Shown here piece by piece: positions 36,991 through 46,405 of a stretch of DNA of 64,000 nucleotides. The translations under genes were made by a program, and so were the position numbers. Position 1 is the first letter of the stretch. Every line of letters starts with the position of its first letter. Source of the stretch: Loktanella sp. D2R18. GTDB taxonomy: Bacteria; Pseudomonadota; Alphaproteobacteria; Rhodobacterales; Rhodobacteraceae. The stretch is from NCBI RefSeq assembly GCF_003318235.1, contig NZ_QOCG01000019.1, forward strand, positions 1 through 64,000. Direction: 5' to 3'. The notes under the pieces were generated by a model. The model saw only the letters and a list, made by a program, of their open reading frames with translations. It was not told the DNA's origin and made no database searches.

Positions 36991-37709
36991 ACCCAGTCCC
37001 CCAAAGCCTTCTGCCAGATCGTCAACGCAGCAACCGCAGCCGTATCTGCACGCAAAATTCGCGGGCCAAGGCTCACAGGATGGCTATAGGGCAGCGCATG
37101 CAATTTTTCGCGCTCGGCAGGGGAAAACCCACCTTCGGGGCCAATAAGTATAGCCCAAGGGCCCGAGATATCAGGGAGCCCGGTTGGTTCGCCGATCTTG
37201 GCCTCATCGCAAAACATCAACTGCCTGTCCGCTGGCCAATTCGCCAATAGCCGGTCCAGCTTTTGCAAATCATCAACCGGAGGCACAAACGTCCCGCCGC
37301 ATTGTTCTGCCGCTTCGACCGCGTGGGCTTGCAATTTATCTTGCCGGATACGGTTGGCCCCTTGAGTAAAATCAGTTTGCGCCGGGGTAATCCGGGCCGC
37401 GCCCATCTCGACCGCTTTTTCGACGATAAAGGCCGTGCGCTCTTTGCGGATCGGCGCGAAGATCAACCATAGGTCAGGCGGAGCCTGGAGCGGGCGTGTC
37501 TGAGACGAACACAACAATATGCCGCCTTTTTTACCAGCCTTCACGATCTCGGCATCCCATTCACCATCACGATTGTTTATCAACGATAAAACCGTGCCCT
37601 CGCCCAGCCGCATCACTCCAAACAGGTAATGCGCTTGGTCGCGGGTCAGCGGAACTGATTGCCCTTCACCCAACGGGTGATCTACATAAAGTCGAACCTT
37701 GGAAGCCAT
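36987..37709 (-). CDS. rsmE: 16S rRNA (uracil1498-N3)-methyltransferase
   Basis: 240 residues from MASKVRLYVDHPL. N-terminal PUA-like part (about 1-70) and a SPOUT knot with KAVEMGAARITPAQTDF, LIGPEGGFSPAERE and SLGPRILRADTAAVAAL. It methylates U1498 of 16S rRNA using S-adenosylmethionine. Divergent from ubiA with only 11 bp between the ATGs, so each promoter overlaps the other gene's 5' end. Confidence 0.94.
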   Translation of the reverse strand: MASKVRLYVDHPLGEGQSVPLTRDQAHYLFGVMRLGEGTVLSLINNRDGEWDAEIVKAGKKGGILLCSSQTRPLQAPPDLWLIFAPIRKERTAFIVEKAVEMGAARITPAQTDFTQGANRIRQDKLQAHAVEAAEQCGGTFVPPVDDLQKLDRLLANWPADRQLMFCDEAKIGEPTGLPDISGPWAILIGPEGGFSPAEREKLHALPYSHPVSLGPRILRADTAAVAALTIWQKALGDWV

Positions 37710-37720
37710 AGGCGGACCAT

Positions 37721-38686
37721 ATGACTGACGACGCAGCAACACCAGAGCCAACAGGCGCAGTTTCCGACGCTGTGTCGGGAAACTGGGTGGATAGATTCGC
37801 GCCTGCCCTGACGCGCCCCTACTTCCGGCTGTCGCGTGCAGACCGCCCCATTGGAACTTGGTTGCTTTATTTGCCCTGCCTTTGGGCGCTAGGGCTTGCG
37901 ATGATCGCGACACATTCCGTAACCTGGCACGACCTGTGGATCGCGGTGAGCTGTGGAATTGGCGCGTTTTTGATGCGTGGCGCTGGTTGCACGTGGAACG
38001 ACATCACCGACCGCCATATTGATGCGCAGGTCGCGCGCACAAAATCCCGCCCTCTGCCGTCAGGTCAAGTGAGCGTGCGTGGTGCGCTGATTTGGATGAC
38101 TGCTCAAGCGGTTGTCGCCTGCGCAATTTTGTTGAGCTTTAACGGGGCAGCGATTATTATTGGCGTGTTGTCGCTCATCCCTGTAGCGATCTACCCATTT
38201 GCAAAAAAATTCACGTGGTGGCCGCAAGCATTCCTCGGAATTGCGATAAACTGGGGCGCGCTATTGGCATGGGCCGCACATACCGGAAGCATTGGCCCCG
38301 TACCGATTTTATTGTATCTGGCAGGCATCGCATGGACCCTGTTTTACGATACCATCTATGCGCATCAAGACATAGAAGACGACGCATTGATCGGCGTGAA
38401 ATCCACAGCACGCCTGTTTGCAGATCAGTCACGCAAATGGTTGCGGTTATTCTTAACGCTGACTATCTTACTTCTTGGTGGCGCAGTTATCTTTGCATGC
38501 ATCAATCGCAGCATTTTATCGCTCGTGATCGCGCTTGGCGGTCCTTGGGCACTGGGGTGGCACCTAACGTGGCAGCTTAGCCGTTTCGATCCAAACGACA
38601 ATCATTTCTTGGTGCAGCTTTTCCGCTCAAATCGAAACGCTGGCCTCATTGTTCTGCCATTTTTCGCCTTAGCGATGCTCGTGTGA
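37721..38686 (+). CDS. ubiA: 4-hydroxybenzoate polyprenyltransferase
   Basis: 321 residues, seven to nine membrane helices. The two Asp-rich prenyl motifs are intact: NDITDRHID (about 90-98) and DTIYAHQDIEDD (about 210-221). It joins 4-hydroxybenzoate to the polyprenyl tail in ubiquinone synthesis. The N-terminal stretch before SRADRPIGTWLLYLPC is about 35 residues. Confidence 0.94.
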   Translation: MTDDAATPEPTGAVSDAVSGNWVDRFAPALTRPYFRLSRADRPIGTWLLYLPCLWALGLAMIATHSVTWHDLWIAVSCGIGAFLMRGAGCTWNDITDRHIDAQVARTKSRPLPSGQVSVRGALIWMTAQAVVACAILLSFNGAAIIIGVLSLIPVAIYPFAKKFTWWPQAFLGIAINWGALLAWAAHTGSIGPVPILLYLAGIAWTLFYDTIYAHQDIEDDALIGVKSTARLFADQSRKWLRLFLTLTILLLGGAVIFACINRSILSLVIALGGPWALGWHLTWQLSRFDPNDNHFLVQLFRSNRNAGLIVLPFFALAMLV

Positions 38687-38742
38687 TTGATCACCGACGC
38701 GGCTAGCCCTATGGAGGGCATCACTCAACAAAGCGGACCCCT

Positions 38743-40695
38743 ATGCGCCTTTCAGCCATTTTCATACGTTTGATCGTTTTTGCCATCGCTGGCTACGTTG
38801 CCTATGTCGCGGCGGACTTCACGGTTGCCACCGTCGAGGAGCGTTCGGTCGAGGGTGTGCAAGTCACGCTTGAAGACCGCGGTTACGGATGGGCCACCGT
38901 GCTGGGGGATGGGCTTCAGGTCATTCTTGAAGGCGAGGCCCCAACCGAAGCCGAACGGTTCCGCGCAATTTCTGCATCTGGCGCGATTGTCGATGCGTCG
39001 CGTGTTATCGACAATATGTCCGTTACCGCATCCAAACAGATCGTCGCCCCGACCTTTGCAATCGAAATCCTACGCAACGACAGCGGTGTTTCGCTGATAG
39101 GGTTGATCCCGGCCACGACAGATCGCGAAACACTGAACGCACGTATCCGCAATATCGCCGACGGATTACCTGTCGTAGATCTGCTTGAAGCAGCCGACTA
39201 TCCAACCCCTGATACGTGGCGCCCAGCGCTGAACTACAGTCTGCGCGCATTGCAAATGCTGCCAAGGTCCAAGATATCAATCGATGCGGATCGGGTTATT
39301 GTGAATGCCATTTCTGATAGCCCCGAAGAAAAGCACCGGCTTGAAATCGCGTTAGGGCGCAACACGCCGCCCGACATCGATTTGATTATCGACATCAGCG
39401 CCCCACGCCCGGTTATTTCACCGTTTACGGTACGCTTTGGGATTGATCACGATGGGCCAATGTTCGATGCCTGCGCCGCCGATACAAGCGAAGCCGTTGG
39501 CAAAATTATCGCCGCCGCAACCGAGGTTGGTTATACAGGGCAGGTTAACTGCACTTTGGCGCTTGGCGCACCGTCACGAAGCTGGGGGGGCGCCGTTGCG
39601 CTTGCGATCACAGCGGTCGGTGATTTGGGCGGGGGCACGGTGACAATTGCCGACACCGATGTGACCTTGCTGGCCCCTATGGGCACCGATCCACGTCTGT
39701 TCGACGATGTCGTTGGCACGCTTGAAAACAATCTACCTGATGGTTTCGCCGTCACCGCCGAACTGCCTGTGGCCCCAGAGGCAAGCCCCGAAGGCCCGCC
39801 GCGATTCACCGCAACCCGCAGCCCAGAGGGGCAAGTCCAACTGCGTGGCCGCATCCCAGATGAGCTGACCAACACCGTCGCCAAAAACTTTGCCATCGCC
39901 AAGTTTGGCCAAGACAATATCACAATGGGCACACGTGTGGTTGACGGGTTGCCCAACGGATGGTCGGTGCGCGTTCTTGCCGGGATCGAAGCGCTTTCAG
40001 AGCTGTCAAACGGCGTTGTGGTCGTTGAACCCAACACAATGGAAATCCGCGGCAACACGGGTAACGAGGTCGCTAGCGCCGATATTTCACGGCTGTTAAT
40101 CGAAAAGCTGGGGCAAACCGCAGATTTTGATATCAATGTCACCTACGTCAAGCAGCTTGATCCAATTGCAAGCCTACCAAGCCCCGAAGAGTGCATCGCC
40201 CAAATTCTGTCGGTAACAGAAGATCGCAAGATTACCTTTGATCCAAGTTCAGCGGATATTTCTGCAGCGGCGGTGCCGCTGATCGACGACATCGCCGATA
40301 TCCTTAAGAAATGCGGTGATCTACGTATCCAAGTGGCCGGCTACACCGACAGCCAAGGCCGCGAAGAAATGAACCAGCAGCTCTCGCAACGCCGCGCTGA
40401 TGCCGTTCTAACGGCGCTGCGCGCGCGCCGCGTGCCTGTGTCCACGTTCGAATCAATCGGCTTTGGCGAAGAGAACCCAATCGCCGACAATGAAACCGAA
40501 GAAGGCCGCGAGGCAAACCGCCGGATCGAATTTAGCTTGATCGTCCCCGAACCGATTCCCGAAGAAGAAACGACGCTTGAAGCGATTGCAGAAGAAAACA
40601 TTCTGCCACAAACCGAAGAAGACGCACCCGAGGCCGAGGAAACCCCAACCGAGGAAGCGCCCGCAGAAGAAACAGAAGGCACCCCAAATGAATAG
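38743..40695 (+). CDS. OmpA-family protein with BON-like repeats
   Basis: 650 residues. An N-terminal membrane helix or signal (about 5-27), several alpha/beta BON-like segments, then an OmpA peptidoglycan-binding domain at about 495-605 with AGYTDSQGREEMNQQLSQRRADAV and GFGEENPIADNETEEGREANRRIE. The last 40 residues are very acidic (Glu/Pro/Ala repeats). Resembles the actinobacterial ArfA plan in having BON-like repeats before OmpA. It probably anchors the envelope to peptidoglycan. Overlaps the coiled-coil gene by 8 bp. Confidence 0.87.
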   Translation: MRLSAIFIRLIVFAIAGYVAYVAADFTVATVEERSVEGVQVTLEDRGYGWATVLGDGLQVILEGEAPTEAERFRAISASGAIVDASRVIDNMSVTASKQIVAPTFAIEILRNDSGVSLIGLIPATTDRETLNARIRNIADGLPVVDLLEAADYPTPDTWRPALNYSLRALQMLPRSKISIDADRVIVNAISDSPEEKHRLEIALGRNTPPDIDLIIDISAPRPVISPFTVRFGIDHDGPMFDACAADTSEAVGKIIAAATEVGYTGQVNCTLALGAPSRSWGGAVALAITAVGDLGGGTVTIADTDVTLLAPMGTDPRLFDDVVGTLENNLPDGFAVTAELPVAPEASPEGPPRFTATRSPEGQVQLRGRIPDELTNTVAKNFAIAKFGQDNITMGTRVVDGLPNGWSVRVLAGIEALSELSNGVVVVEPNTMEIRGNTGNEVASADISRLLIEKLGQTADFDINVTYVKQLDPIASLPSPEECIAQILSVTEDRKITFDPSSADISAAAVPLIDDIADILKKCGDLRIQVAGYTDSQGREEMNQQLSQRRADAVLTALRARRVPVSTFESIGFGEENPIADNETEEGREANRRIEFSLIVPEPIPEEETTLEAIAEENILPQTEEDAPEAEETPTEEAPAEETEGTPNE

Positions 40696-41020
40696 ATCTG
40701 AATTCATCATCGCCACTGCAGGCATCTTGTTTGTCGCCTTTTGTCTTGGCTGGTTTGCAAGTTGGCTGGTCAATCGGTTTACCCGCGTGACAAAATCCGA
40801 AGTTGGCGAATTGGACAAAATGGCCCAAGCCTTGCACGAGGCCGAAGAAACCCGCGACCAAGCTATTACCTATTTGCAGCAGCGCGAGGCAGAGATGACC
40901 AATCAGCTTGCGCAAACCGAAGCTGAATTGCGTGCGGCGATGGATGGCTTGCGCGAGGCCCGGCGCGAAGCCGAGGAACTACGCGCCTATGTTGAACGCC
41001 AAAACAGCGGCGAGGCCTAA
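40688..41020 (+). CDS. single-TM coiled-coil protein
   Basis: 110 residues starting MNRSEFIIATAGILFVAFCLGWFASWLVNRF, one membrane helix followed by about 70 residues of coiled coil (DKMAQALHEAEETRDQAITYLQQREAEMTNQLAQ). Overlap with the OmpA-family gene suggests the two proteins work together. No named function. Confidence 0.8.
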   Translation: MNRSEFIIATAGILFVAFCLGWFASWLVNRFTRVTKSEVGELDKMAQALHEAEETRDQAITYLQQREAEMTNQLAQTEAELRAAMDGLREARREAEELRAYVERQNSGEA

Positions 41021-41967
41021 TCGCGCGGGGCCGCAGCCCGTTTTAGACGGTCATTGATCGCACGCCCAAGCCCACGATCCGGAACTGGCGACACCGCAAT
41101 CCGCATAGCGCCCATTGCGTCTAGTTGGTGCAAGTAATCAAACAGATGCGCCGCGGCCTCGGTTAAATCGCCGCTTGGCGACAGGTTTAGCGCAGCATCA
41201 ACTGCCCCAAATCCCAAAAGCGTCTCGTCTGGGTCGATCTGCTGCGCATCCAGCCGCACCTGCCCTTTGGGGGCGTAATGTGATGCAAGTTGTCCGGGCG
41301 ATTGTGGCGTATCGGGATCGTCTGGCATGGCGATCGGGTGGCCAAGGCAAGCACTGATCGCCTCGGTGGGAATGCCGCCCGCGCGCAAGATTGCAGGCGT
41401 CCCGACGCAGCTCACAATCGTAGATTCAACGCCAACCCCACATGGCCCGCCGTCGATTATCGCATCTATTTTACCGCCCAAACCGGCGATCACATGATCT
41501 GCATTTGTCGGGCTAACCCGGCCTGACGGATTCGCGGACGGGGCAGCTACTGGGCCATCGAATTTTTCGAGAAAGTCCCGCGCCACCTTATGGTCCGGCA
41601 AGCGGACCGCCAATGTATCAAGGCCCGCAGTGACCAGTTTAGAGATACCCGCCCCCTGTCGCAAAGGCAGCACTAAGGTCATCGCACCCGGCCAAAACGC
41701 AGCCGCCAAAGCGCGCGCATCGTCGTTAAATACACAGTATTGTTCAGCCGTGGCAAGGTCGGGCAGATGCACAATCAACGGGTTGAAACTTGGACGCCCT
41801 TTGGCCGCGTAAATCCGCGCAACCGCCGTGTCATTGCGCGCATCCGCCCCCAACCCATAGACAGTTTCAGTCCCAAATGCGACAAGTCCACCCGCACGCA
41901 AAATCTCGGCGGCTGTTGTCAAACCAGCGGTATCTGGCGCAAGTATTTGCATCGGCGTGTTGGTCAT
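41017..41967 (-). CDS. L-threonylcarbamoyladenylate synthase (Sua5 type)
   Basis: 316 residues. N-terminal YrdC domain (about 10-200): GGLVAFGTETVYGLGADA, KGRPSFNPLIVHL, PSANPSGRVSPT and VGVESTIVSC. The SPGQLASHYAPKG linker leads to a C-terminal Sua5 domain. It makes threonylcarbamoyl-AMP for the universal t6A37 tRNA change. Its 3' end overlaps the coiled-coil gene convergently by 4 bp. Confidence 0.94.
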   Translation of the reverse strand: MTNTPMQILAPDTAGLTTAAEILRAGGLVAFGTETVYGLGADARNDTAVARIYAAKGRPSFNPLIVHLPDLATAEQYCVFNDDARALAAAFWPGAMTLVLPLRQGAGISKLVTAGLDTLAVRLPDHKVARDFLEKFDGPVAAPSANPSGRVSPTNADHVIAGLGGKIDAIIDGGPCGVGVESTIVSCVGTPAILRAGGIPTEAISACLGHPIAMPDDPDTPQSPGQLASHYAPKGQVRLDAQQIDPDETLLGFGAVDAALNLSPSGDLTEAAAHLFDYLHQLDAMGAMRIAVSPVPDRGLGRAINDRLKRAAAPRD

Positions 41968-42081
41968 GACGTGGCGTTTCAGTTGATGAGGGTGGCGGTG
42001 CAGTTAGTGTGAACAAGATTTATTGATGCATAGCCGCAGCACCCAAATTTGCCAAGCGGCCGCATATACTGGAGAATACCA

Positions 42082-43785
42082 ATGCCATATCGCGCCCCTG
42101 TCAGCGATTTTCAATTCTTGATGGATCACATCATCGGCTTTGACGAAGTGGCCAAAACCGACCGATTTTCCGAAAGCACCCCAGATATGGTTGATGCAAT
42201 TCTGACCGAAGCTGCAAAGATGTGTGAAGAAGTCATTGCTCCGTTGAACCGCGCGGGCGATTTGCATCCCGCCACGCTTGAAAACGGTGTGGTACGCACA
42301 TCGCCGGGCTTCGCCGATGGCTACCGCGCGATTACCGAAGGTGGATGGGTCGGCATGTCGGCATCCCCTGACGTGGGCGGGATGGGGCTACCGATGACTT
42401 TGACAACTGCAGTCAACGATATGATGTCGTCCTCTTGCCTGTCCTTGCAGCTCAACCCGCTGATGTCGCAAGGCCAGATCGAAGCCTTGGAACACCACGC
42501 CTCAGACGCGATCAAAGACCTGTATATCCCAAAGATGATATCTGGCGAATGGTGCGGCACGATGAACCTGACCGAACCCCAAGCCGGGTCTGACGTCGGC
42601 GCGCTGCGTAGCAAGGCCGAGCCAAACGGCGATGGGTCGTTCGCGATTTCCGGGCAGAAAATCTATATCACATGGGGCGACAATGATTTCACCCAAAACG
42701 TCTGCCACCTCGTATTGGCCCGCCTGCCTGACGGCGTGCCCGGAACAAAAGGCATTAGCCTGTTCATGGTACCCAAGTTCATTCCAGATGCAGATGGCAA
42801 CCCCGGCAAACGCAATAGCCTGAAGGTTGTAAGCCTTGAGCATAAGCTTGGTCTGCATGGGTCGCCAACGGCCGTGATGGAATATGACGGTGCGACAGGC
42901 TGGCTCGTTGGGCCCGAACATGGTGGCATGGCTGCGATGTTCACGATGATGAATAACGCGCGTTTGGGCGTTGGGGTCCAAGGGATCGGCATTGCCGAAG
43001 CCGCCTATCAACATGCGCTGGATTATACCCAAGAACGGACGCAAGGCAAAGCAGGCGGGTCAGGCACGATCATTGAACACGCTGATGTCCGCAGAATGCT
43101 GGCCACGATGAAGGCAGAAACTTACACCGCACGTGCGATTGCACTGATGAATGCGGTGGCGATTGATATGGCGTCAGCCACAGATGACACTGGCTGGAAA
43201 GCGCGTGCCGCGTTTTTGACCCCAATCACCAAGGCCTTTGGCACCGATATTGGGATTGAAACCGCCAACACAGGCATCCAAGTACATGGCGGCATGGGCT
43301 TTATCGAAGAAACCGGCGCTGCCCAATTCGGCCGCGACGTGCGCGTCACGGCAATCTATGAGGGCACCAACGGAATCCAAGCGATGGACCTTGTTGCTCG
43401 CAAACTCATGGATGGTGGCGATGCCGCGTTCCGTCTGCTCGAAGAAATCGAACAAGGCGCTGAAGCTGCCAAAGCGACATATCCCGATCTGGCCGAAGCG
43501 GTCTGGCAATCTGCCGAATCGTTACGCGAAGCGACCGAATGGCTCGTTGCGCAATCCGATCTGAACCAACGTTTTGCAGGTGCTGTCCCCTATCTACGCG
43601 CATTTGCGCGCGTATTGGGCGGGCATGTTCACCTTGCGTCCGCAATGGCAGGCGATGCAGCGCGGGTCAAAATGGCAAGCTTCTACATCAAACGGTTGCT
43701 GCCAGAGCATGTTGGGCTGCTGGCCCACGTCCGCGAAGGGGCTGACGATTTGCTGGCCATCACCGTTGACGATCTCGTTGCCTGA
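42082..43785 (+). CDS. acyl-CoA dehydrogenase with C-terminal extension
   Basis: 567 residues. FAD and substrate regions: MNLTEPQAGSDVG, ISGQKIYITWGDND, QVHGGMGFIEETGAAQ and the catalytic glutamate in YEGTNGIQAMDL. An extra C-terminal domain of about 120 residues (after residue 440) puts it in the long acyl-CoA dehydrogenase group that also includes DmdC of DMSP demethylation; the sequence alone does not say that this is DmdC. GGAGA upstream of the ATG. A sulfotransferase and a hydrolase gene follow closely. Confidence 0.9.
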   Translation: MPYRAPVSDFQFLMDHIIGFDEVAKTDRFSESTPDMVDAILTEAAKMCEEVIAPLNRAGDLHPATLENGVVRTSPGFADGYRAITEGGWVGMSASPDVGGMGLPMTLTTAVNDMMSSSCLSLQLNPLMSQGQIEALEHHASDAIKDLYIPKMISGEWCGTMNLTEPQAGSDVGALRSKAEPNGDGSFAISGQKIYITWGDNDFTQNVCHLVLARLPDGVPGTKGISLFMVPKFIPDADGNPGKRNSLKVVSLEHKLGLHGSPTAVMEYDGATGWLVGPEHGGMAAMFTMMNNARLGVGVQGIGIAEAAYQHALDYTQERTQGKAGGSGTIIEHADVRRMLATMKAETYTARAIALMNAVAIDMASATDDTGWKARAAFLTPITKAFGTDIGIETANTGIQVHGGMGFIEETGAAQFGRDVRVTAIYEGTNGIQAMDLVARKLMDGGDAAFRLLEEIEQGAEAAKATYPDLAEAVWQSAESLREATEWLVAQSDLNQRFAGAVPYLRAFARVLGGHVHLASAMAGDAARVKMASFYIKRLLPEHVGLLAHVREGADDLLAITVDDLVA

Positions 43786-44545
43786 TCACGCATATTTTCT
43801 GTGCACGATGCCGCGCAGCGGCAGCACTTTGCTCTGCGATCTGCTGACACAAACAGGGATCGCGGGGCGGCCAAATTCATTCTTTCGTCCCCAATCAATG
43901 GGTGATTTTGCCAACGATTGGGGGATCCCGCCACAAACGATCGACGGGTTTGACCAATCTTACATCGACACCGTACGGAACCGCGGGGCCGCGGAGACCG
44001 GGTGTTTTGGCATGCGAATCATGTGGGCCAACATGCCGCTATTGACCGCACGGCTTTCACAGCTTTTTCGGTCTACGGCAGATGATCACGCGCTTCTACA
44101 AGCCGCATTTGGGCCGTTAAAGTTCATTCATCTCGCGCGTGCCGACAAAGTTGCCGAAGCGGTGTCACTCGATATCGCCGAACAATCGGGCCTGTGGCAC
44201 CGCAATGCCGACGGCACCGAACGCGAACGGACGGCAGAGGCCGCCGAACCTATATATGACACCGCCCGCATCCAAGCTGCCTATGACGAAGTCACCGATG
44301 GCCAGCGCGCTTGGAACGCTTGGTTCACGCAACAAAGCATCACGCCGCTACGTGTTAGCTATGAAGCACTTGCTGCACAGCCCGCGCCCCAATTGCGGCG
44401 CATTCTATCATTTGTTGGCGTTGAGCCGGACAAAGCGAACAACGCAACGGCGCAAACCGCCGTGCTCTCTTCGAAACGGAACCGCCTATGGGCTGCGAGG
44501 TTTCGTAAAGATGCGGGGCTTGCTCTGCCCGCGCCCGCACCATAG
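43778..44545 (+). CDS. Stf0-family sulfotransferase
   Basis: About 255 residues. The PAPS loop CTMPRSGSTLLCDLL near the N-terminus is the 5'-phosphosulfate motif, and the family continues with RPNSFFRPQS and FGMRIMW; the 3' part KFIHLARADKVAEAVS fits Stf0 proteins (trehalose sulfotransferase-like). No ATG fits before the PAPS loop; an in-frame TTG at 43778, overlapping the dehydrogenase stop by 8 bp, gives MPDHAYFLCTMPRSGST and is taken as start. Acceptor unknown. Confidence 0.82.
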   Translation: MPDHAYFLCTMPRSGSTLLCDLLTQTGIAGRPNSFFRPQSMGDFANDWGIPPQTIDGFDQSYIDTVRNRGAAETGCFGMRIMWANMPLLTARLSQLFRSTADDHALLQAAFGPLKFIHLARADKVAEAVSLDIAEQSGLWHRNADGTERERTAEAAEPIYDTARIQAAYDEVTDGQRAWNAWFTQQSITPLRVSYEALAAQPAPQLRRILSFVGVEPDKANNATAQTAVLSSKRNRLWAARFRKDAGLALPAPAP

Positions 44546-44554
44546 GCATTCAGC

Positions 44555-45574
44555 ATGATACATTACCCTTGGGATACACCGCCGACCTCTGGTCAGGCTA
44601 TCGAAGTCGCTGCGGGCGTATTGTGGATGCGTCTTCCACTGCCAATGGCACTCGATCATGTGAATGTCTACGCGCTTGACGATGGCGATAGCTGGACGGT
44701 GATTGATACCGGGTTTGCAAGCAAGCTGACCCGCGAAATTTGGCAGGGGCTGCTTGATGGGCCGATGGCAGACAAACCTGTAGGCCGCGTAATCGTGACC
44801 CATCATCATCCTGATCATGTCGGGCTTGCTGGTTGGTTCGTGGCCAATGGCGCCAGTCTCGCGATGCCACGCACAGGCTGGCTCATGGCGCGCATGTTGA
44901 CGCTGGATGTGCAAGAAACAGCCCCGCAAGAAACGCTCGCATTCTATAGACGCGCAGGCATGGACCCCGCCGAATTTGCACGACGTAGTGCAGATCGCCC
45001 GTTCAATTTCGCCGATTGCGTGACGCCGCTGCCGCTGGGCTATACCCGCCTGATCGATGGTGGCACGATCCATATGGGTGGGCGTAGTTGGGATATTCGG
45101 ATGGGCGACGGGCACGCGCCCGAACACGCCACATTCTGGAGCCGGGATGACAATCTGGTCATTGGGGGCGATCAATTGCTGCCCTCGATCAGCGCCAATC
45201 TCGGAGTCTACCCAACAGAGCCAGAGGCCGATCCGGTCGCCGATTGGCTCGCGTCTTGCGAACGGCTGATGCCTTATGCGCGCGATGAACAATTGGTCTT
45301 AGGTGGGCATAAGCTGCCGTTTCAGGGTCTTCCTCTGCGGCTTAGGCAGATGATCGACAACCACCACAACGCCCTGCCCCGCCTGCTTAAGCATCTGTCG
45401 GAACCCCGCGCGGCGGGCGAATGTTTTGCCCCGCTGTTCAAGCGCAAAATAGGTCCAGCAGAATACGGGCTAGCACTGGTCGAAGCTATCGCCCATGTGA
45501 ACCATCTGTATCACACAGGCCAAGTGACGCGGCAGCTGCGCGACGACGGGGCCTATGTGTTTCAGGCCAAATAG
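44555..45574 (+). CDS. metallo-beta-lactamase-fold hydrolase
   Basis: 339 residues. Metal motif VTHHHPDHVGLAG (HxHxDH, about residues 83-89), GDGHAPEHATFW for the next histidine, and GGDQLL/LGGH for the rest of the metal site. The C-terminal 90 residues look like the helical winged region of the LACTB2-type branch. Substrate unknown, likely a thioester or similar. Nine bases after the sulfotransferase gene. Confidence 0.9.
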   Translation: MIHYPWDTPPTSGQAIEVAAGVLWMRLPLPMALDHVNVYALDDGDSWTVIDTGFASKLTREIWQGLLDGPMADKPVGRVIVTHHHPDHVGLAGWFVANGASLAMPRTGWLMARMLTLDVQETAPQETLAFYRRAGMDPAEFARRSADRPFNFADCVTPLPLGYTRLIDGGTIHMGGRSWDIRMGDGHAPEHATFWSRDDNLVIGGDQLLPSISANLGVYPTEPEADPVADWLASCERLMPYARDEQLVLGGHKLPFQGLPLRLRQMIDNHHNALPRLLKHLSEPRAAGECFAPLFKRKIGPAEYGLALVEAIAHVNHLYHTGQVTRQLRDDGAYVFQAK

Positions 45575-45592
45575 GGCGCGCCAAAATCACAC

Positions 45593-45838
45593 CTATCCCG
45601 CGTGACGATTATCGATCCGCTCTTGCAGCCGTTTCAAAATGCGGCTGGCAGTCGTTTCGCAAACTGCAGGGATAAACGCATGCAGCAATGCGGCGATTGC
45701 GGCGACGGCCAACCAAAACCCGAAACTCAGCGCAAACCGCATGTGTGTGAAATAGGTTTCGTTTACAGAACCCGGATGATCCAGAAACAGAGTTGCAATG
45801 AGATTGCGGCGGGCGGGGGTTGGGGAAGTATCGGACAT
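45593..45838 (-). CDS. DUF6356-like small membrane protein
   Basis: 81 residues from MSDTSPTPARR. LFLDHPGSVNETYFTHMRFALSFGFWLAVAAIAALLHAFIPAVCETTASRIL has the pattern F.HP.SV.E.Y..H......G.....A..AALxHA..P..C..TAS of DUF6356. One membrane helix. Function unknown. Confidence 0.75.
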   Translation of the reverse strand: MSDTSPTPARRNLIATLFLDHPGSVNETYFTHMRFALSFGFWLAVAAIAALLHAFIPAVCETTASRILKRLQERIDNRHAG

Positions 45839-45925
45839 AGAGCGTCTTTCAGATTGAGTTTCCGACAGCGTATCCCAGCGTTGCATCATATCGATCCCAA
45901 ACCCTCCTAGTATTTGAATATATTT

Positions 45926-45940
45926 TGAGATAAAATCTCA
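45926..45940. promoter_or_regulatory. candidate operator of the Lrp/AsnC gene
   Basis: Perfect palindrome TGAGAT-AAA-ATCTCA lying 3 bp before the ATG of the AsnC-family gene and just after a TATATT (45919-45924) that could be its -10 box. No ribosome site is visible between, so the message may have a very short leader. Position suggests autoregulation. Confidence 0.4.
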
Positions 45941-45943
45941 CTT

Positions 45944-46405
45944 ATGACACACAATTTAGACGAAATTGATCGCAATATCCTGCGAAGCTTACAAAATGAT
46001 GCCTCGCAATCCGTTGATGACATCAGCGCGCAGGTTAATCTTTCGCGCAATGCCTGCTGGCGGCGGATCAAAGCGATGGAACAAGTCGGAGTGATCACCG
46101 GACGCGTAACGCTTGTGGATCCAGCCAAAGTTGGCGCCCCTTTATCAGCAATGGTCTTGATCCGGACGAACGCGCATGATGCCAAATGGATGACCGCGTT
46201 TCAGTCAGCCCTACAAGCTTTCCCCGAAGTTGTCGGCGCGTACCGGATGACCGGGGATCTCGATTACGTGCTGCGTGTGCGCGTGGCCGATGTCCCGGCC
46301 TATGATGCCTTTTATAAACGGCTGACTTCACGCATTTCTGTATCGGATATTTCGGCAAGTTTTGTTATGGAAGAAATCAAAGACACAACTGCGGTACCCC
46401 TATGA
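45944..46405 (+). CDS. Lrp/AsnC-family transcriptional regulator
   Basis: 153 residues. N-terminal helix-turn-helix LDEIDRNILRSLQNDASQSVDDISAQVNLSRNACWRRIKAME and a C-terminal RAM (ACT-like) domain with VGAYRMTGDLDYVLRVRV. Effector and targets unknown; the palindrome before its start is a candidate own operator. ATGA overlap with the DUF6173 gene. Confidence 0.92.
   Translation: MTHNLDEIDRNILRSLQNDASQSVDDISAQVNLSRNACWRRIKAMEQVGVITGRVTLVDPAKVGAPLSAMVLIRTNAHDAKWMTAFQSALQAFPEVVGAYRMTGDLDYVLRVRVADVPAYDAFYKRLTSRISVSDISASFVMEEIKDTTAVPL

Noticed and set aside
39531-40142. 203-codon minus-strand frame inside the OmpA-family gene
   Set aside because: Ser/Pro/Ala-rich shadow of the coding strand, no start region or motif.
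42082-43785. Naming the acyl-CoA dehydrogenase dmdC
   Set aside because: The long ACAD group includes DmdC but no DMSP genes (dmdA, dmdB, dmdD) are nearby and the sequence alone does not decide.
44486-45292. 268-codon minus-strand frame over the MBL hydrolase
   Set aside because: Antisense to a gene with an intact HxHxDH site.
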